From assembly GCA_900556575.1 (NCBI GenBank), contig USPO01000006.1, positions 1-23,861 on the forward strand: DNA of 23,861 nt, in the 5' to 3' direction. Positions 1 through 7,553 of this stretch are shown here, piece by piece. A program made the translations under genes and the position numbers. Every line of letters starts with the position of its first letter. The stretch's first letter is position 1. The stretch is from an uncultured Eubacteriales bacterium. GTDB lineage: Bacteria > Bacillota > Clostridia > UBA1381. The notes beneath the pieces were generated by a model. The model was not told the origin of the DNA and ran no database searches. It worked only from the letters and a program-made list of their open reading frames with translations.

Positions 1-552
1 TTGGAACTTAATGTTCCGGGTGAGCATAACATACTGAATTCACTTGCTGCGGTTGCGGTATGTACTTTGATGGGAATAGATGAACAGACTGCTGCAAAGG
101 GAATAGAAACCTTTAGAGGAACACATAGACGTTTTGACAGAAGAGGAATGATAAACGGGGCCGTTGTTATAGATGACTATGCGCATCATCCTACCGAAAT
201 AAAGGCAACGCTTAAAGCAGCGAAAGCTTTTCCGCATAATAGGGTTATAACGATATTCCAGCCGCACACATATTCTAGAACAAGAACTCTTTGGAATGAA
301 TTCGTTGAAGCCTTTGATGATACGGATGAGCTTATTTTAACTCATATTTATGCTGCGAGAGAGGTATTTGATGGTGTTACAAAGCCGGAAAATCTTTGCG
401 AAGAAATAAAGGCAAGGGGAATAAATGCCGTATACATTGATAAATTCGAAGACATAATCGAAAAGGTAAGAAATGAAGCACAGGAAGGCGATATTATCTT
501 TACAATGGGTGCCGGAGATGTTACAAATATAGGATATGAGCTTGTTAAGTGA
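1..552 (+). CDS. murC: UDP-N-acetylmuramate--L-alanine ligase (MurC), 3' part
   Basis: This is the C-terminal part of the cytoplasmic ATP-dependent ligase that adds L-alanine to UDP-MurNAc, the first amino acid of the peptidoglycan stem peptide. The reading frame is already open at base 1, so the TTG there is an internal leucine codon and not a start. About 183 residues remain of a family length near 450. Visible landmarks are the Mur-ligase stretch NVPGEHNILNSLAA at residues 4-17, where the central domain meets the C-terminal domain, and the MurC signature DDYAHHPTEI near residues 58-67, followed by the Rossmann-like C-terminal domain. The signature separates MurC from MurD, MurE and MurF. 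The Nudix gene starts 17 bases downstream and may be co-transcribed. The missing N-terminus and P-loop cannot be judged. Confidence 0.93.
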   Translation: MELNVPGEHNILNSLAAVAVCTLMGIDEQTAAKGIETFRGTHRRFDRRGMINGAVVIDDYAHHPTEIKATLKAAKAFPHNRVITIFQPHTYSRTRTLWNEFVEAFDDTDELILTHIYAAREVFDGVTKPENLCEEIKARGINAVYIDKFEDIIEKVRNEAQEGDIIFTMGAGDVTNIGYELVK

Positions 553-569
553 TTTATGATTGAGAAAAT

Positions 570-1091
570 ATGAATTTTGAAGTATTTAATACAGTGTCTA
601 GCCGGACTATAAAAGCAGCGAGGTTTGATATAATCGAAGATAAATTAAAGGTTGAGGATATGGATGCGGTATATTCGTATGTAAAAATCAAGCCGGGTGT
701 ATGTGTAGTAACAGAAACCGAAAAAGGATTTGTTTTGCTGAGAGAATACCGTTATCCGATAAAACAGTGGTCATATGAATTCGCCGCCGGAATTATTGAC
801 CGGGGCGAAACACCTGAGCAGGCGGCAGTTCGCGAGGTTAGAGAAGAAACCGGATTTATTACCGATAAAATAACTTCACTCGGAGAGTTTTATCCGTCAT
901 TTGGTGCAACCGATGAGGTTATATACTTATTTCATGCGTATTGCAGCCGTCATGAAAATGAAGAAAAGGAACCGACTGAGTTAATAACCTATGAGCTAAA
1001 GAGCCGCAGGGAGATAGAAGAATTTATCAAAAACGGTGAATTTAAGCATGGTGCCGGTATGGCGGCTTGGCTTAGATTTTTATTGAAGTAA
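570..1091 (+). CDS. Nudix hydrolase, ADP-ribose pyrophosphatase-like
   Basis: A 173-residue Nudix enzyme that probably hydrolyses a nucleoside diphosphate linked to another group. ADP-ribose is the usual substrate for proteins of this length and layout, but the sequence does not prove it. The Nudix box is complete at about residues 74-96: G, five residues, E, seven residues, then REVREETGF, which supplies the metal-binding glutamates. The N-terminal strands (KIKPGVCVVTETEKGFVLLREYR) match the ADPRase subgroup. It starts 17 bases after murC with only a weak GA-rich ribosome site, so translational coupling to murC is possible. It ends ahead of a strong two-way terminator. No truncation is apparent. 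Confidence 0.85.
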   Translation: MNFEVFNTVSSRTIKAARFDIIEDKLKVEDMDAVYSYVKIKPGVCVVTETEKGFVLLREYRYPIKQWSYEFAAGIIDRGETPEQAAVREVREETGFITDKITSLGEFYPSFGATDEVIYLFHAYCSRHENEEKEPTELITYELKSRREIEEFIKNGEFKHGAGMAAWLRFLLK

Positions 1092-1170
1092 TATATATTT
1101 AGTAAAGTATGATACGAAGAAAATAATATGTTTGAATTCTGTTATCGTTTTGTTTTTGAAAACAATTTCA

Positions 1171-1228
1171 TAATAGAAAAAGGACCGGCGGCTGCAATCT
1201 AAGTTTTACGGCCGCCCGTCATTTTTCT
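1171..1228. terminator. Bidirectional intrinsic terminator between Nudix gene and ptsI
   Basis: A GC-rich stem runs from 1183 to 1220: GACCGGCGGCTG pairs with the complementary arm ending GCCGCCCGTC, with one mismatch and one wobble. It is followed by ATTTTTCTGTTT on the + strand and, read on the - strand, by CCTTTTTCTATT. It therefore serves both convergent transcription units. Confidence 0.85.
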
Positions 1229-1256
1229 GTTTATTCTAATATGTTTATTCTAATAT
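1229..1256. repeat. Perfect 14-bp tandem duplication at the ptsI stop codon
   Basis: The unit GTTTATTCTAATAT occurs twice without a gap at 1229-1242 and 1243-1256. The ptsI stop codon lies in the copy nearer the gene, so the second copy duplicates the end of ptsI into its 3' untranslated region and leaves the protein unchanged. Confidence 0.95.
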
Positions 1257-2906
1257 TTCAAGTGCCTTGTCTTTAATTTCCGCAACATTTGTGTCAAGAA
1301 CTTTCTTCTTGAGCGGAAGCAATACACCCGGTGAAACTGAAAGCTCGTCAACTCCCATTGCAAGAAATGTTTCCGTAAGCTCAAGGTCGGCAGCCAATTC
1401 ACCGCAAATTCCTGTCCAAATACCGTTCTTGTGTGAATTTTCAACGGTCATCTGAATTAATCGTAGAATTGCCGGATGATGTATATCGCAGAATTCAGCC
1501 GCAGCCATGTTCTGACGGTCTACCGCAAGAGTATATTGTGTCAAGTCATTTGTACCGATAGAGAAGAAGTCAACCTCTTTTGCAAGCTGGTCACTGCATA
1601 TAGCCGCAGCCGGAATTTCAATCATAATTCCAAGTTCGATGTCCTCATTGTAAGGAATGCCCTCTGCCTTTAACTCGTCACATACCTCTTTACATATTTC
1701 CTTAATGCGTCTTACTTCCTTAACGGAAGAAATCATCGGGAACATGATTGCAATCTTGCCGTAAACCGAGGCACGATATAAAGCGCGAAGCTGAGTCTTG
1801 AATACATCGGGACGGTTAAGACAGATTCTTATTGCACGAACACCCATTGCCGGATTTTCTTCCTTGGGCATATCGAAATAATCAACCTGCTTATCGGCAC
1901 CGATGTCAAGTGTTCTTATTATAACTCTCTTGCCAAGCATCTTTTCAGCTACACTTTTGTAAATGATGAATTGCTCATCCTCTGTCGGATAGCTGTCCTT
2001 TTGCAGATAGATAAATTCACTTCTGAACAAACCTATTCCCATACCATCGTTCGCATAAACGGCTGTAATGTCCTCCATGCTGCCGATATTGGCATACAGC
2101 ATAATTTCCTGTCCGTCCTTTGTAATGGGCTTAACACCCTTCAGGGTTTGCAGCAGTGCCTTCTGTTCATCGGCTTTTTTCTTTTTCTCGCCTAAGCGTG
2201 CGGCGGTTTCTTCGTCCGGCTCGATAAATATCTCACCGGTGAATCCGTCAACTATAATTTCTTTTCCGTCGTTTGCATCATCGAGCAAACCCTTAGCACC
2301 GATTACGGCCGGAATATTCATTGTTCTTGCAAGAATTGATGTATGTGAATTTGAGCTGCCCTTTTCTGTTACAAATGCAAGTATCTTTGATTTGTCAAGC
2401 TGAACGGTTTCCGACGGAGCCAAATCTTCGGCACCTATTACAACAGGCTCATTTGACTTTATACCGCCTTCGGAGGCACCTGTAAGTATAGAAATAACAC
2501 GCTCGGATATATCACGCACATCAGCCGCTCTTGCCTGCATATAGCTGTCATCCATAGATGCAAACATATCCGCCATTGTATCGGCTGTGTTTGCGACCGC
2601 TGTTTCGGCATTGAGCTTCTGACCTGTTATAATTCCTTGAATTGACTCGACATAATCAAGGTCATCAAGCATCATTTGATGAATATCAAATATCATTGCG
2701 TTTTCCTCGCCGACCTCTGTTAATGCTTTGTCATATAATGCCTTGAGCTGTTCCTTTGCCTTATCTCTTGCAGCCTCAAAGCGTGCAAATTCGGCATTCG
2801 TATCTTCAACGTGGGAACGCTGAATAACCTTTAATTCCTTTTTTAATAGTTCAAGCTTACCGAAGGCAATGCCTCCGCAAACTCCCTGTCCTTTAATTGA
2901 AAGCAT
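1245..2906 (-). CDS. ptsI: PTS enzyme I (phosphoenolpyruvate--protein phosphotransferase)
   Basis: Enzyme I takes phosphate from phosphoenolpyruvate onto a histidine and passes it to HPr, starting the sugar phosphotransferase chain in the cytoplasm. The 553 residues are close to the usual 570. The N-terminal swivelling domain carries GSSNSHTSILAR with the phospho-accepting His at residue 188. The C-terminal PEP-binding barrel shows GIGLFRSEF, DIGADKQ, FSIGTNDLTQY and GICGELA with the catalytic Cys near residue 501. The ATG is set by a strong AAGGAGG eight bases upstream. It is the last gene of the unit, 106 bases after ptsH, and ends against a two-way terminator. All key residues are present, so it should be active. 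Confidence 0.96.
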   Translation of the reverse strand: MLSIKGQGVCGGIAFGKLELLKKELKVIQRSHVEDTNAEFARFEAARDKAKEQLKALYDKALTEVGEENAMIFDIHQMMLDDLDYVESIQGIITGQKLNAETAVANTADTMADMFASMDDSYMQARAADVRDISERVISILTGASEGGIKSNEPVVIGAEDLAPSETVQLDKSKILAFVTEKGSSNSHTSILARTMNIPAVIGAKGLLDDANDGKEIIVDGFTGEIFIEPDEETAARLGEKKKKADEQKALLQTLKGVKPITKDGQEIMLYANIGSMEDITAVYANDGMGIGLFRSEFIYLQKDSYPTEDEQFIIYKSVAEKMLGKRVIIRTLDIGADKQVDYFDMPKEENPAMGVRAIRICLNRPDVFKTQLRALYRASVYGKIAIMFPMISSVKEVRRIKEICKEVCDELKAEGIPYNEDIELGIMIEIPAAAICSDQLAKEVDFFSIGTNDLTQYTLAVDRQNMAAAEFCDIHHPAILRLIQMTVENSHKNGIWTGICGELAADLELTETFLAMGVDELSVSPGVLLPLKKKVLDTNVAEIKDKALEILE

Positions 2907-2960
2907 GAGGAATCCTCCTTAATTAGTCCGTTAAAAAAATATCACAACTAATACCGAATA

Positions 2961-2988
2961 TGCACAGATACCTTAGGGCATCTGTGCA
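2961..2988 (-). other. Hairpin in the ptsH-ptsI intercistronic gap
   Basis: TGCACAGAT at 2961-2969 and ATCTGTGCA at 2980-2988 are perfect complements, extended inward by CC/GG. On the transcribed strand no U-run follows, so it is not a standard terminator. It may protect or process the message between ptsH and ptsI. Confidence 0.6.
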
Positions 2989-3012
2989 AAATCTGTTTCA
3001 CTGTACTTTAAT

Positions 3013-3270
3013 TTAGAGAGTGCTGCTGAAGAATGCTTCAAGTGCCGATGCTGCCTCTGCTTCGTCCGCTCCGTCACACTTTACAGTAACCTCCATGCCG
3101 CTCTTTACTCCGAGTCCCATAACAGCGAAAATTCTCTTTGCATCGCCTGTCTTTCCGTTGCACTCGATTGTAATTGCAGATGAGAACTTTGCAGCCTCCT
3201 TAACGAGAAGACCTGCCGGTCTTGCGTGGATACCCTGTTCGTCCTTGATTACATAGTTAAAGCTTGTCAT
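3013..3270 (-). CDS. ptsH: Phosphocarrier protein HPr lacking Ser46
   Basis: HPr is the small cytoplasmic carrier that moves phosphate from enzyme I to the sugar-specific EIIA domains. The 85-residue length is normal. The catalytic site GIHARPAG has His15 and Arg17 in the usual places. In B. subtilis HPr the regulatory serine phosphorylated by HPr kinase is residue 46, in LKSIMGVMSLG. Here the matching stretch is AKRIFAVMGLG, so position 46 is Arg (codon AGA) and position 52 is Gly. This HPr should work in transport but not form P-Ser-HPr, the CcpA corepressor. It has a strong AAGGAGG ribosome site, its own promoter and a cre-like site, and is followed by ptsI. Another HPr or Crh elsewhere would be needed for classical catabolite repression. 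Confidence 0.93.
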   Translation of the reverse strand: MTSFNYVIKDEQGIHARPAGLLVKEAAKFSSAITIECNGKTGDAKRIFAVMGLGVKSGMEVTVKCDGADEAEAASALEAFFSSTL

Positions 3271-3301
3271 AATAAAAACCTCCTTAAGTTTTAATTGTTT
3301 G

Positions 3302-3316
3302 CGTTATCGTTTTCAT
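3302..3316 (-). promoter_or_regulatory. cre-like CcpA site in the ptsH leader
   Basis: Read on the - strand the site is ATGAAAACGATAACG. It fits the published cre consensus WTGNNARCGNWWWCA at every position except the last (G for A). It lies between the ptsH -10 box and ribosome site, where CcpA binding would block transcription. This is a pattern match only. Confidence 0.45.
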
Positions 3317-3322
3317 AATGCT

Positions 3323-3351
3323 ATTTTAACACATTTTGTTTAAAATTTCAA
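3323..3351 (-). promoter_or_regulatory. SigA-type promoter for ptsH-ptsI
   Basis: On the - strand TTGAAA (3346-3351), a 17-base spacer and TAAAAT (3323-3328) point at ptsH. ptsHI can therefore be transcribed apart from the fru genes upstream. Confidence 0.65.
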
Positions 3352-3442
3352 TAGTTTTTTGTGAAAAAATCTTTAATAAATTTATAATGATTTTTCGTTA
3401 TTTTTTTGGCAAAGTAATTATATTTGCCTGTCTGACGAGATT

Positions 3443-3462
3443 GGAGGGAGTGAACTCCCTCC
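3443..3462. other. Strong inverted repeat between fruA and ptsH
   Basis: GGAGGGAG and CTCCCTCC pair perfectly around a TGAA tetraloop. Neither strand has a U-run after it, so ordinary intrinsic termination is doubtful. It may be a mRNA-stabilising or processing hairpin at the 3' end of the fruRKA message. Confidence 0.5.
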
Positions 3463-3500
3463 GTCGTTGTATAGTTTGGGGGAAAAGTTTTATTTTAACT

Positions 3501-3518
3501 TATGTGATTAATCACATA
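3501..3518. promoter_or_regulatory. 18-bp perfect palindrome just after fruA
   Basis: TATGTGATTAATCACATA is fully self-complementary. It begins eight bases beyond the fruA stop codon. The TGTGA...TCACA halves resemble Crp/Fnr-family half-sites, but the 4-base spacing differs from the 6 bases of E. coli CRP. It could be a regulator site upstream of ptsH or simply an RNA hairpin. Confidence 0.4.
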
Positions 3519-3526
3519 GAGTTTGC

Positions 3527-5518
3527 TTAATTTACCTTTTTCTTTAAGATGCCGAGCAATACGGCTGTGATAATTGAACCGATTATCCATGCTGCGAGAT
3601 ACATCGGCCAGTTGCCCACAACGGCAAATACGAATACACCGCCGTGAGGAGCTTGTAATGTACAGCCGAAGAGCATTGATAATGCCCCTGCCACAGCGGA
3701 ACCTATTGCTGTTGCCGGAATTACGTGGAGCGGGTCTGATGCCGCAAACGGAATTGCACCCTCTGTAATGAAGCACGCACCCATGATGAAGTTTGTGATT
3801 GTTGTCTGTTTTTCTGCAGCTGTAAACTTATTCTTAAAGATTAATGTAGCAAGTGCAATTCCTACCGGAGGAACCATACCGCCAATCATAACTGCCGCCA
3901 TGATTGAATAGCCTGTCGGGTCACCCGACTGTGCAGCTGTTGCAATTGCTGCTGTACCGAATACATATGCAGCCTTGTTGATAGGGCCGCCCATATCTAT
4001 CGCCATCATAGCGCCGAGAACTATACCCAAAAGAACCTTTGAGCTTGAACCCATGCTGTTTAAAAGATTTGAAAGTCCCGCATTAATCTGTCCGATGATT
4101 GGGTTAAATATGAAGAGCATTAAAGCACCCATGATAAAGATACCCAATAACGGATATATAAGAATCGGTTTAATACCGTCCATACTCTGAGGAAGCTTTG
4201 AGAATGCTTTCTTTAAGAAGAGTACTATATATCCTGCGGCGAAACCGGCTGCCAAAGCCCCAAGGAAACCCGATACGGTTGATGCTCCGCCTGTTACGAA
4301 TACTGTGTTCTGCAAGTAACCTGCAAGTCCTGAATGATTTTGTGTAAATTCAAGTGCCGGATTACCGTTTGCCGCAAGCATACCGCCGACAAATCCGACT
4401 GCAAGTCCCGGTCTGTCCGCGATGGAATATGCTATGAAGCCTGCAAATACAGGGAGCATAAGTCCGAATGCCGTTTCACCTATTTTCTTGAATAATGCCG
4501 CAATAGGTGTATTTACACCGAAGTTTGACGGATCGATTTCAAAGTTATCAAGCAGGAATGCCAATGCGATTAATATACCGCCTCCGATTACGAACGGCAG
4601 CATATGCGAAACACCGCTCATAAGATGACGGTAAAGCTGCTGACCGATTGAACTGCTGCTTTCTTTACTGTCACCGGATTCTTCTCCGCCTTCGGCTTTA
4701 AATAATTTGGCATCACCGTTTATTGCTCTCTCAACAAGCTTATCCGCTTTTGAAATGCCGTCGGAAACAGGTACCTGAATAACCTTCTTTCCATTAAAGC
4801 GTTCCATAGGAACCTTTGCATCGGCTGCAATAATGATACAGTCTGCGTCTGCAATTTCGGCTGTTGTAAGCACATTCTTTGCTCCGCCGGAACCTCTTGT
4901 TTCTACCTTCATGCTTACACCGGCTTTTTCGGCTGCCTTATATAAGCCCTCCTCTGCCATATAGGTATGAGCGATACCTGTAGGACAGCTTGTAACGGCA
5001 AGAATTTTTACGCTTGATGATACATTTTGGACTTCTCTCGGCTTTTCGTCTGCCTCGTCCTTTTCATCCTCGTATTTGTCAATTGCCTTAACAAATTCAT
5101 CAACTGAATTTGCCGCGAGTAAATCCGCGGTAAAGCCTTCGTTCATCATGAGGACGGAAAGCTTACTCAAAACATCAAGGTGTACGTTTTCTTTAACATT
5201 CGGAGCCGCAATTGCAAATATAAGCTTAACAGGCTGACCGTCAATACTGTCAAAATCGACACCGTCTTTAATTACCATTGCCGCAAGTCCCGGTGTATTT
5301 ACCGCTTCGCCCTTGTAATGCGGTATAGCTATTCCTTCGCCAACTGCCGTGGTGCTTTCTTCTTCTCTTGCAAAAAGACCTTTAACATATTTGTCTTTGT
5401 CATTGAGCTTACCGCTCTTTTCCATTAAATCAGCCATTTGGCGAATGGCTTCATCCTTAGACTTCGGAGAACCGTTTATCGATATACTTCTACGGTCGAG
5501 TAAATCCATAATACGCAT
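3527..5518 (-). CDS. fruA: PTS fructose transporter subunit EIIABC
   Basis: A 663-residue membrane permease that imports fructose and phosphorylates it to fructose-1-phosphate. Domain order is EIIA, EIIB, EIIC. EIIA (about 1-150) carries AVGEGIAIPHYKG with phospho-His67. An acidic linker (about 150-168) leads to EIIB with ILAVTSCPTGIAHTYMAEE and phospho-Cys178. EIIC (about 290-663) is a multi-helix membrane domain beginning near SGVSHMLPFVIGGGILIALA. Length and order match the Firmicute FruA type. The ATG follows AAAGGCGGG. It lies 52 bases after fruK with no obvious promoter between, so it is most likely in the fruR-fruK-fruA message. Mannose specificity cannot be excluded from sequence, but fruK next door argues for fructose. 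Confidence 0.95.
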   Translation of the reverse strand: MRIMDLLDRRSISINGSPKSKDEAIRQMADLMEKSGKLNDKDKYVKGLFAREEESTTAVGEGIAIPHYKGEAVNTPGLAAMVIKDGVDFDSIDGQPVKLIFAIAAPNVKENVHLDVLSKLSVLMMNEGFTADLLAANSVDEFVKAIDKYEDEKDEADEKPREVQNVSSSVKILAVTSCPTGIAHTYMAEEGLYKAAEKAGVSMKVETRGSGGAKNVLTTAEIADADCIIIAADAKVPMERFNGKKVIQVPVSDGISKADKLVERAINGDAKLFKAEGGEESGDSKESSSSIGQQLYRHLMSGVSHMLPFVIGGGILIALAFLLDNFEIDPSNFGVNTPIAALFKKIGETAFGLMLPVFAGFIAYSIADRPGLAVGFVGGMLAANGNPALEFTQNHSGLAGYLQNTVFVTGGASTVSGFLGALAAGFAAGYIVLFLKKAFSKLPQSMDGIKPILIYPLLGIFIMGALMLFIFNPIIGQINAGLSNLLNSMGSSSKVLLGIVLGAMMAIDMGGPINKAAYVFGTAAIATAAQSGDPTGYSIMAAVMIGGMVPPVGIALATLIFKNKFTAAEKQTTITNFIMGACFITEGAIPFAASDPLHVIPATAIGSAVAGALSMLFGCTLQAPHGGVFVFAVVGNWPMYLAAWIIGSIITAVLLGILKKKVN

Positions 5519-5570
5519 AATATTCCCGCCTTTCTTAAAAATTATAATATCTCAAAATAAATTTTCTGAA

Positions 5571-6473
5571 TTAAAGTGTTTTGTAAATTGCTCTTACCTC
5601 GTCACCGGTCGCAAGGTTTTCTGAAAAGGCACTTGCACTTCCCGACGAAAGTCCCATTTTCAGTGCGTGGTTATAATCGCCGTTTTCAAGGTATCCTGCG
5701 ATAAACCCTGCGACCATTGAGTCACCGGCGCCGGTGGTATTTACTACTTTTCCTTTCGGAGCATCCGAGCGGAATACTTCACCATTTTCCGTAACGAGCA
5801 AAGCACCGCTGCCGCCCATTGATATAAGCACATTTCTTGCACCCATCTCACGAAGTTTTTTTGCACCTTCGGCGATTTCATCATCTGTTGTAAGCTCCCT
5901 GCCTACAATTTCCGAAAGCTCAAAGTTGTTCGGTTTTATTAAGAACGGATGAAATTTCAGTGTATCCGTCAAAAGCTTTCCGGTAGCGTCTACAATAATT
6001 TTTAAATCTTTGCCCTGCAGACGTTTCATGATACTGCAGTAAATTGTATCCGTAAGCGTATTCGGAATCGAGCCGGCAAGAACAAGAACGTCACCGTTTT
6101 CAAGTTTATCGAGCTTTTCATAAAGCTTTTCTATTGCGTTATTGCTTATTTTAGGACCTTGACCGTTTATTTCCGTTTCACAGTCGGCTTTTATTTTTAC
6201 ATTGATTCTTGTGAATCCGTTGTCGAGCGGAATAAAATCACTCTTAACTCCAAGCTCATCGAGCATTTCTTTTAATATATTGCCCGTGAAACCTGATGTA
6301 AATCCCAAAGCGGTATTATCAAAGCCGAGATTTTTCAGAACCGTTGAAACATTAATGCCCTTTCCTCCGGCAAGAATTTTTTCCTCTGATGTTCTGTTTA
6401 CGAGTCCTTCTTTGTAATCCGGAACTCGAATGATGTAATCCAATGCGGGATTGAATGTTATTGTGTAAATCAT
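5571..6473 (-). CDS. fruK: 1-phosphofructokinase
   Basis: A PfkB/ribokinase-family sugar kinase of 300 residues that phosphorylates fructose-1-phosphate, the product of FruA, to fructose-1,6-bisphosphate. The N-terminal pattern MIYTITFNPALDYII and the substrate loop AGGKGINVSTVLKNLG are typical of FruK and LacC. The anion-hole and catalytic motif NTTGAGDSMVAGF holds the base Asp251. It begins 19 bases after fruR and is followed by fruA, the standard Firmicute order. A tagatose-6-phosphate kinase (LacC) reading is less likely because no lac or gat genes are near. No odd features are seen. Confidence 0.94.
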   Translation of the reverse strand: MIYTITFNPALDYIIRVPDYKEGLVNRTSEEKILAGGKGINVSTVLKNLGFDNTALGFTSGFTGNILKEMLDELGVKSDFIPLDNGFTRINVKIKADCETEINGQGPKISNNAIEKLYEKLDKLENGDVLVLAGSIPNTLTDTIYCSIMKRLQGKDLKIIVDATGKLLTDTLKFHPFLIKPNNFELSEIVGRELTTDDEIAEGAKKLREMGARNVLISMGGSGALLVTENGEVFRSDAPKGKVVNTTGAGDSMVAGFIAGYLENGDYNHALKMGLSSGSASAFSENLATGDEVRAIYKTL

Positions 6474-6492
6474 AGCGAACTCCTTTCTGAAT

Positions 6493-7236
6493 CTATTTCG
6501 CTTCTATTATTTTAAAACCCTCATAATCGGATGGGGTAGTGTCCGATATGATTGTCACGTCATCAATACTTCCGAAACTTATTGTTGAAACGTGACCGAA
6601 TTTTGATGAGTCGGCAAGTACATATTTTTCCTTGCATCTGGATAACGCATAGGTTTTAATTGCCGATTCGCCTATATCCGGAGTTGTAAGACCATGTTCG
6701 ATATCTATTCCGTTCGCACCGAAAAAGCCTTTTGTGAAATTATATATTCCGAGCGACAGCACCGCACCGCTGCCGACAACCGCCTCTGTTATAGGTTTAA
6801 CCTTGCCGCCGAGAATATATGCATCATAGCCTTTCTTGCTGAGAGCTATTGCATGGGCAAGGGCATTTGTAACAAATACGGCACCGAGTCCCTCCGGCAA
6901 AGCTTCTACAAGACATTCGGTTGTTGTTCCGGCATCTATATATATTAAATCGCCTTTTTCAATCAATGACGCTGCATATGAACCTATCAAATGCTTTTCT
7001 TTGACGTTCATTACACGACGTTCCGAAACCTCGTAGTCAACGAAATCCTGTCTGCTTTTTATGGATAAAGCACCTCCGTGGACTTTTATCAGCTGCTTTT
7101 CTTCTGCCAGTGCCGTAATATCACGGCGAATGGTTGACTCGGATACTCCGAGCTTTGCAACAAGTTCCTGATTGGTAACACTTCCGTTTTTGTTTACCAG
7201 GTTAAGCAGCAACTCCAGTCTTTCTTCCGACAGCAT
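6493..7236 (-). CDS. fruR: DeoR-family repressor of the fructose operon
   Basis: A 247-residue DeoR regulator. Residues about 1-57 form the winged helix: SVTNQELVAKLGVSESTIRRD is the DNA-reading part, followed by LIKVHGGA. The C-terminal sugar-phosphate sensor domain has YIDAGTTTECLVEAL and ends in a Rossmann-like fold. As first gene before fruK and fruA it is very probably a fructose-1-phosphate-responsive repressor. Its ATG follows GGGAGG. Its own promoter region holds repeated TATGAACGTTT elements just beyond the start point, which suggests autorepression. The assignment FruR rests mainly on context, since DeoR proteins of other sugar operons look alike. Confidence 0.9.
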   Translation of the reverse strand: MLSEERLELLLNLVNKNGSVTNQELVAKLGVSESTIRRDITALAEEKQLIKVHGGALSIKSRQDFVDYEVSERRVMNVKEKHLIGSYAASLIEKGDLIYIDAGTTTECLVEALPEGLGAVFVTNALAHAIALSKKGYDAYILGGKVKPITEAVVGSGAVLSLGIYNFTKGFFGANGIDIEHGLTTPDIGESAIKTYALSRCKEKYVLADSSKFGHVSTISFGSIDDVTIISDTTPSDYEGFKIIEAK

Positions 7237-7260
7237 TTATTTATCCTCCCTTCTTTATAC

Positions 7261-7300
7261 TATGAACGTTTCTGACTGATTATGAACGTTTTTGGTTGAT
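7261..7300 (-). promoter_or_regulatory. fruR: Tandem FruR operator candidates (two 20-bp units)
   Basis: Two adjoining 20-base units, TATGAACGTTTCTGACTGAT and TATGAACGTTTTTGGTTGAT, match at 17 of 20 positions. They lie directly between the fruR promoter start point and the fruR ribosome site, the expected place for repressor roadblocks. Two further copies lie upstream of the promoter. Confidence 0.7.
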
Positions 7301-7309
7301 TTCAAGAAT

Positions 7310-7338
7310 ATTATAATATTTTTTTATGGTTTTGTCAA
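7310..7338 (-). promoter_or_regulatory. Consensus SigA promoter of the fruRKA operon
   Basis: On the - strand, TTGACA (7333-7338), exactly 17 bases, then TATAAT (7310-7315). Both boxes are perfect consensus, so the operon should be strong when not repressed. The start point would fall near 7303, just ahead of the tandem operators. Confidence 0.88.
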
Positions 7339-7440
7339 TAGTGGTAATACACATATTTTCATTCTGATTTTTGTGCATAAGCTACAAAAAACATTGAAAT
7401 GGAAATCGTAAATTAAAATAAGACCATAATTTTGATGGTT

Positions 7441-7456
7441 TGACTGATTTTGAACG
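7441..7456. promoter_or_regulatory. Third copy of the FruR site, upstream of the promoter
   Basis: TGACTGATTTTGAACG differs by one base from the 16 bases spanning the junction of the tandem pair (7273-7288). It is in the same orientation, about 100 bases upstream of the -35 box. Confidence 0.5.
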
Positions 7457-7471
7457 AATATGAAAAAAACA

Positions 7472-7488
7472 AGTCATAAACGTTCATA
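7472..7488. promoter_or_regulatory. Fourth copy of the FruR site, inverted
   Basis: The reverse complement of this stretch is TATGAACGTTTATGACT, which matches 16 of 17 bases of the first operator unit. With the third copy it forms a facing pair that could allow DNA looping to the downstream tandem. Confidence 0.5.
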
Positions 7489-7540
7489 AAAAATTACCGC
7501 AGCTTGAAAAGAAATTTTCGCTGCGGTAATTTTTTTATTA
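7486..7540. terminator. Intrinsic terminator after the GH43 gene
   Basis: AATTACCGCAGC (7492-7503) and GCTGCGGTAATT (7520-7531) are perfect 12-base complements around a 16-base loop. The - strand reading ends in a T-run (TTTTTTAT), directly after the GH43 stop. T-runs occur on both sides, so it can work in both directions and insulates fruR from GH43. Confidence 0.88.
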
Positions 7541-7553
7541 TTTATTATCTTGA

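Noticed and set aside
2068..2403. Open frame (111 codons) on the + strand inside ptsI
   Set aside because: Antisense shadow of enzyme I, with no start signal and no recognisable domain.
3414..3440. GGCAAA...TTTGCC inverted repeat as a terminator of fruA
   Set aside because: On the transcribed strand it is followed by A residues, not U, so it lacks the tail of an intrinsic terminator.
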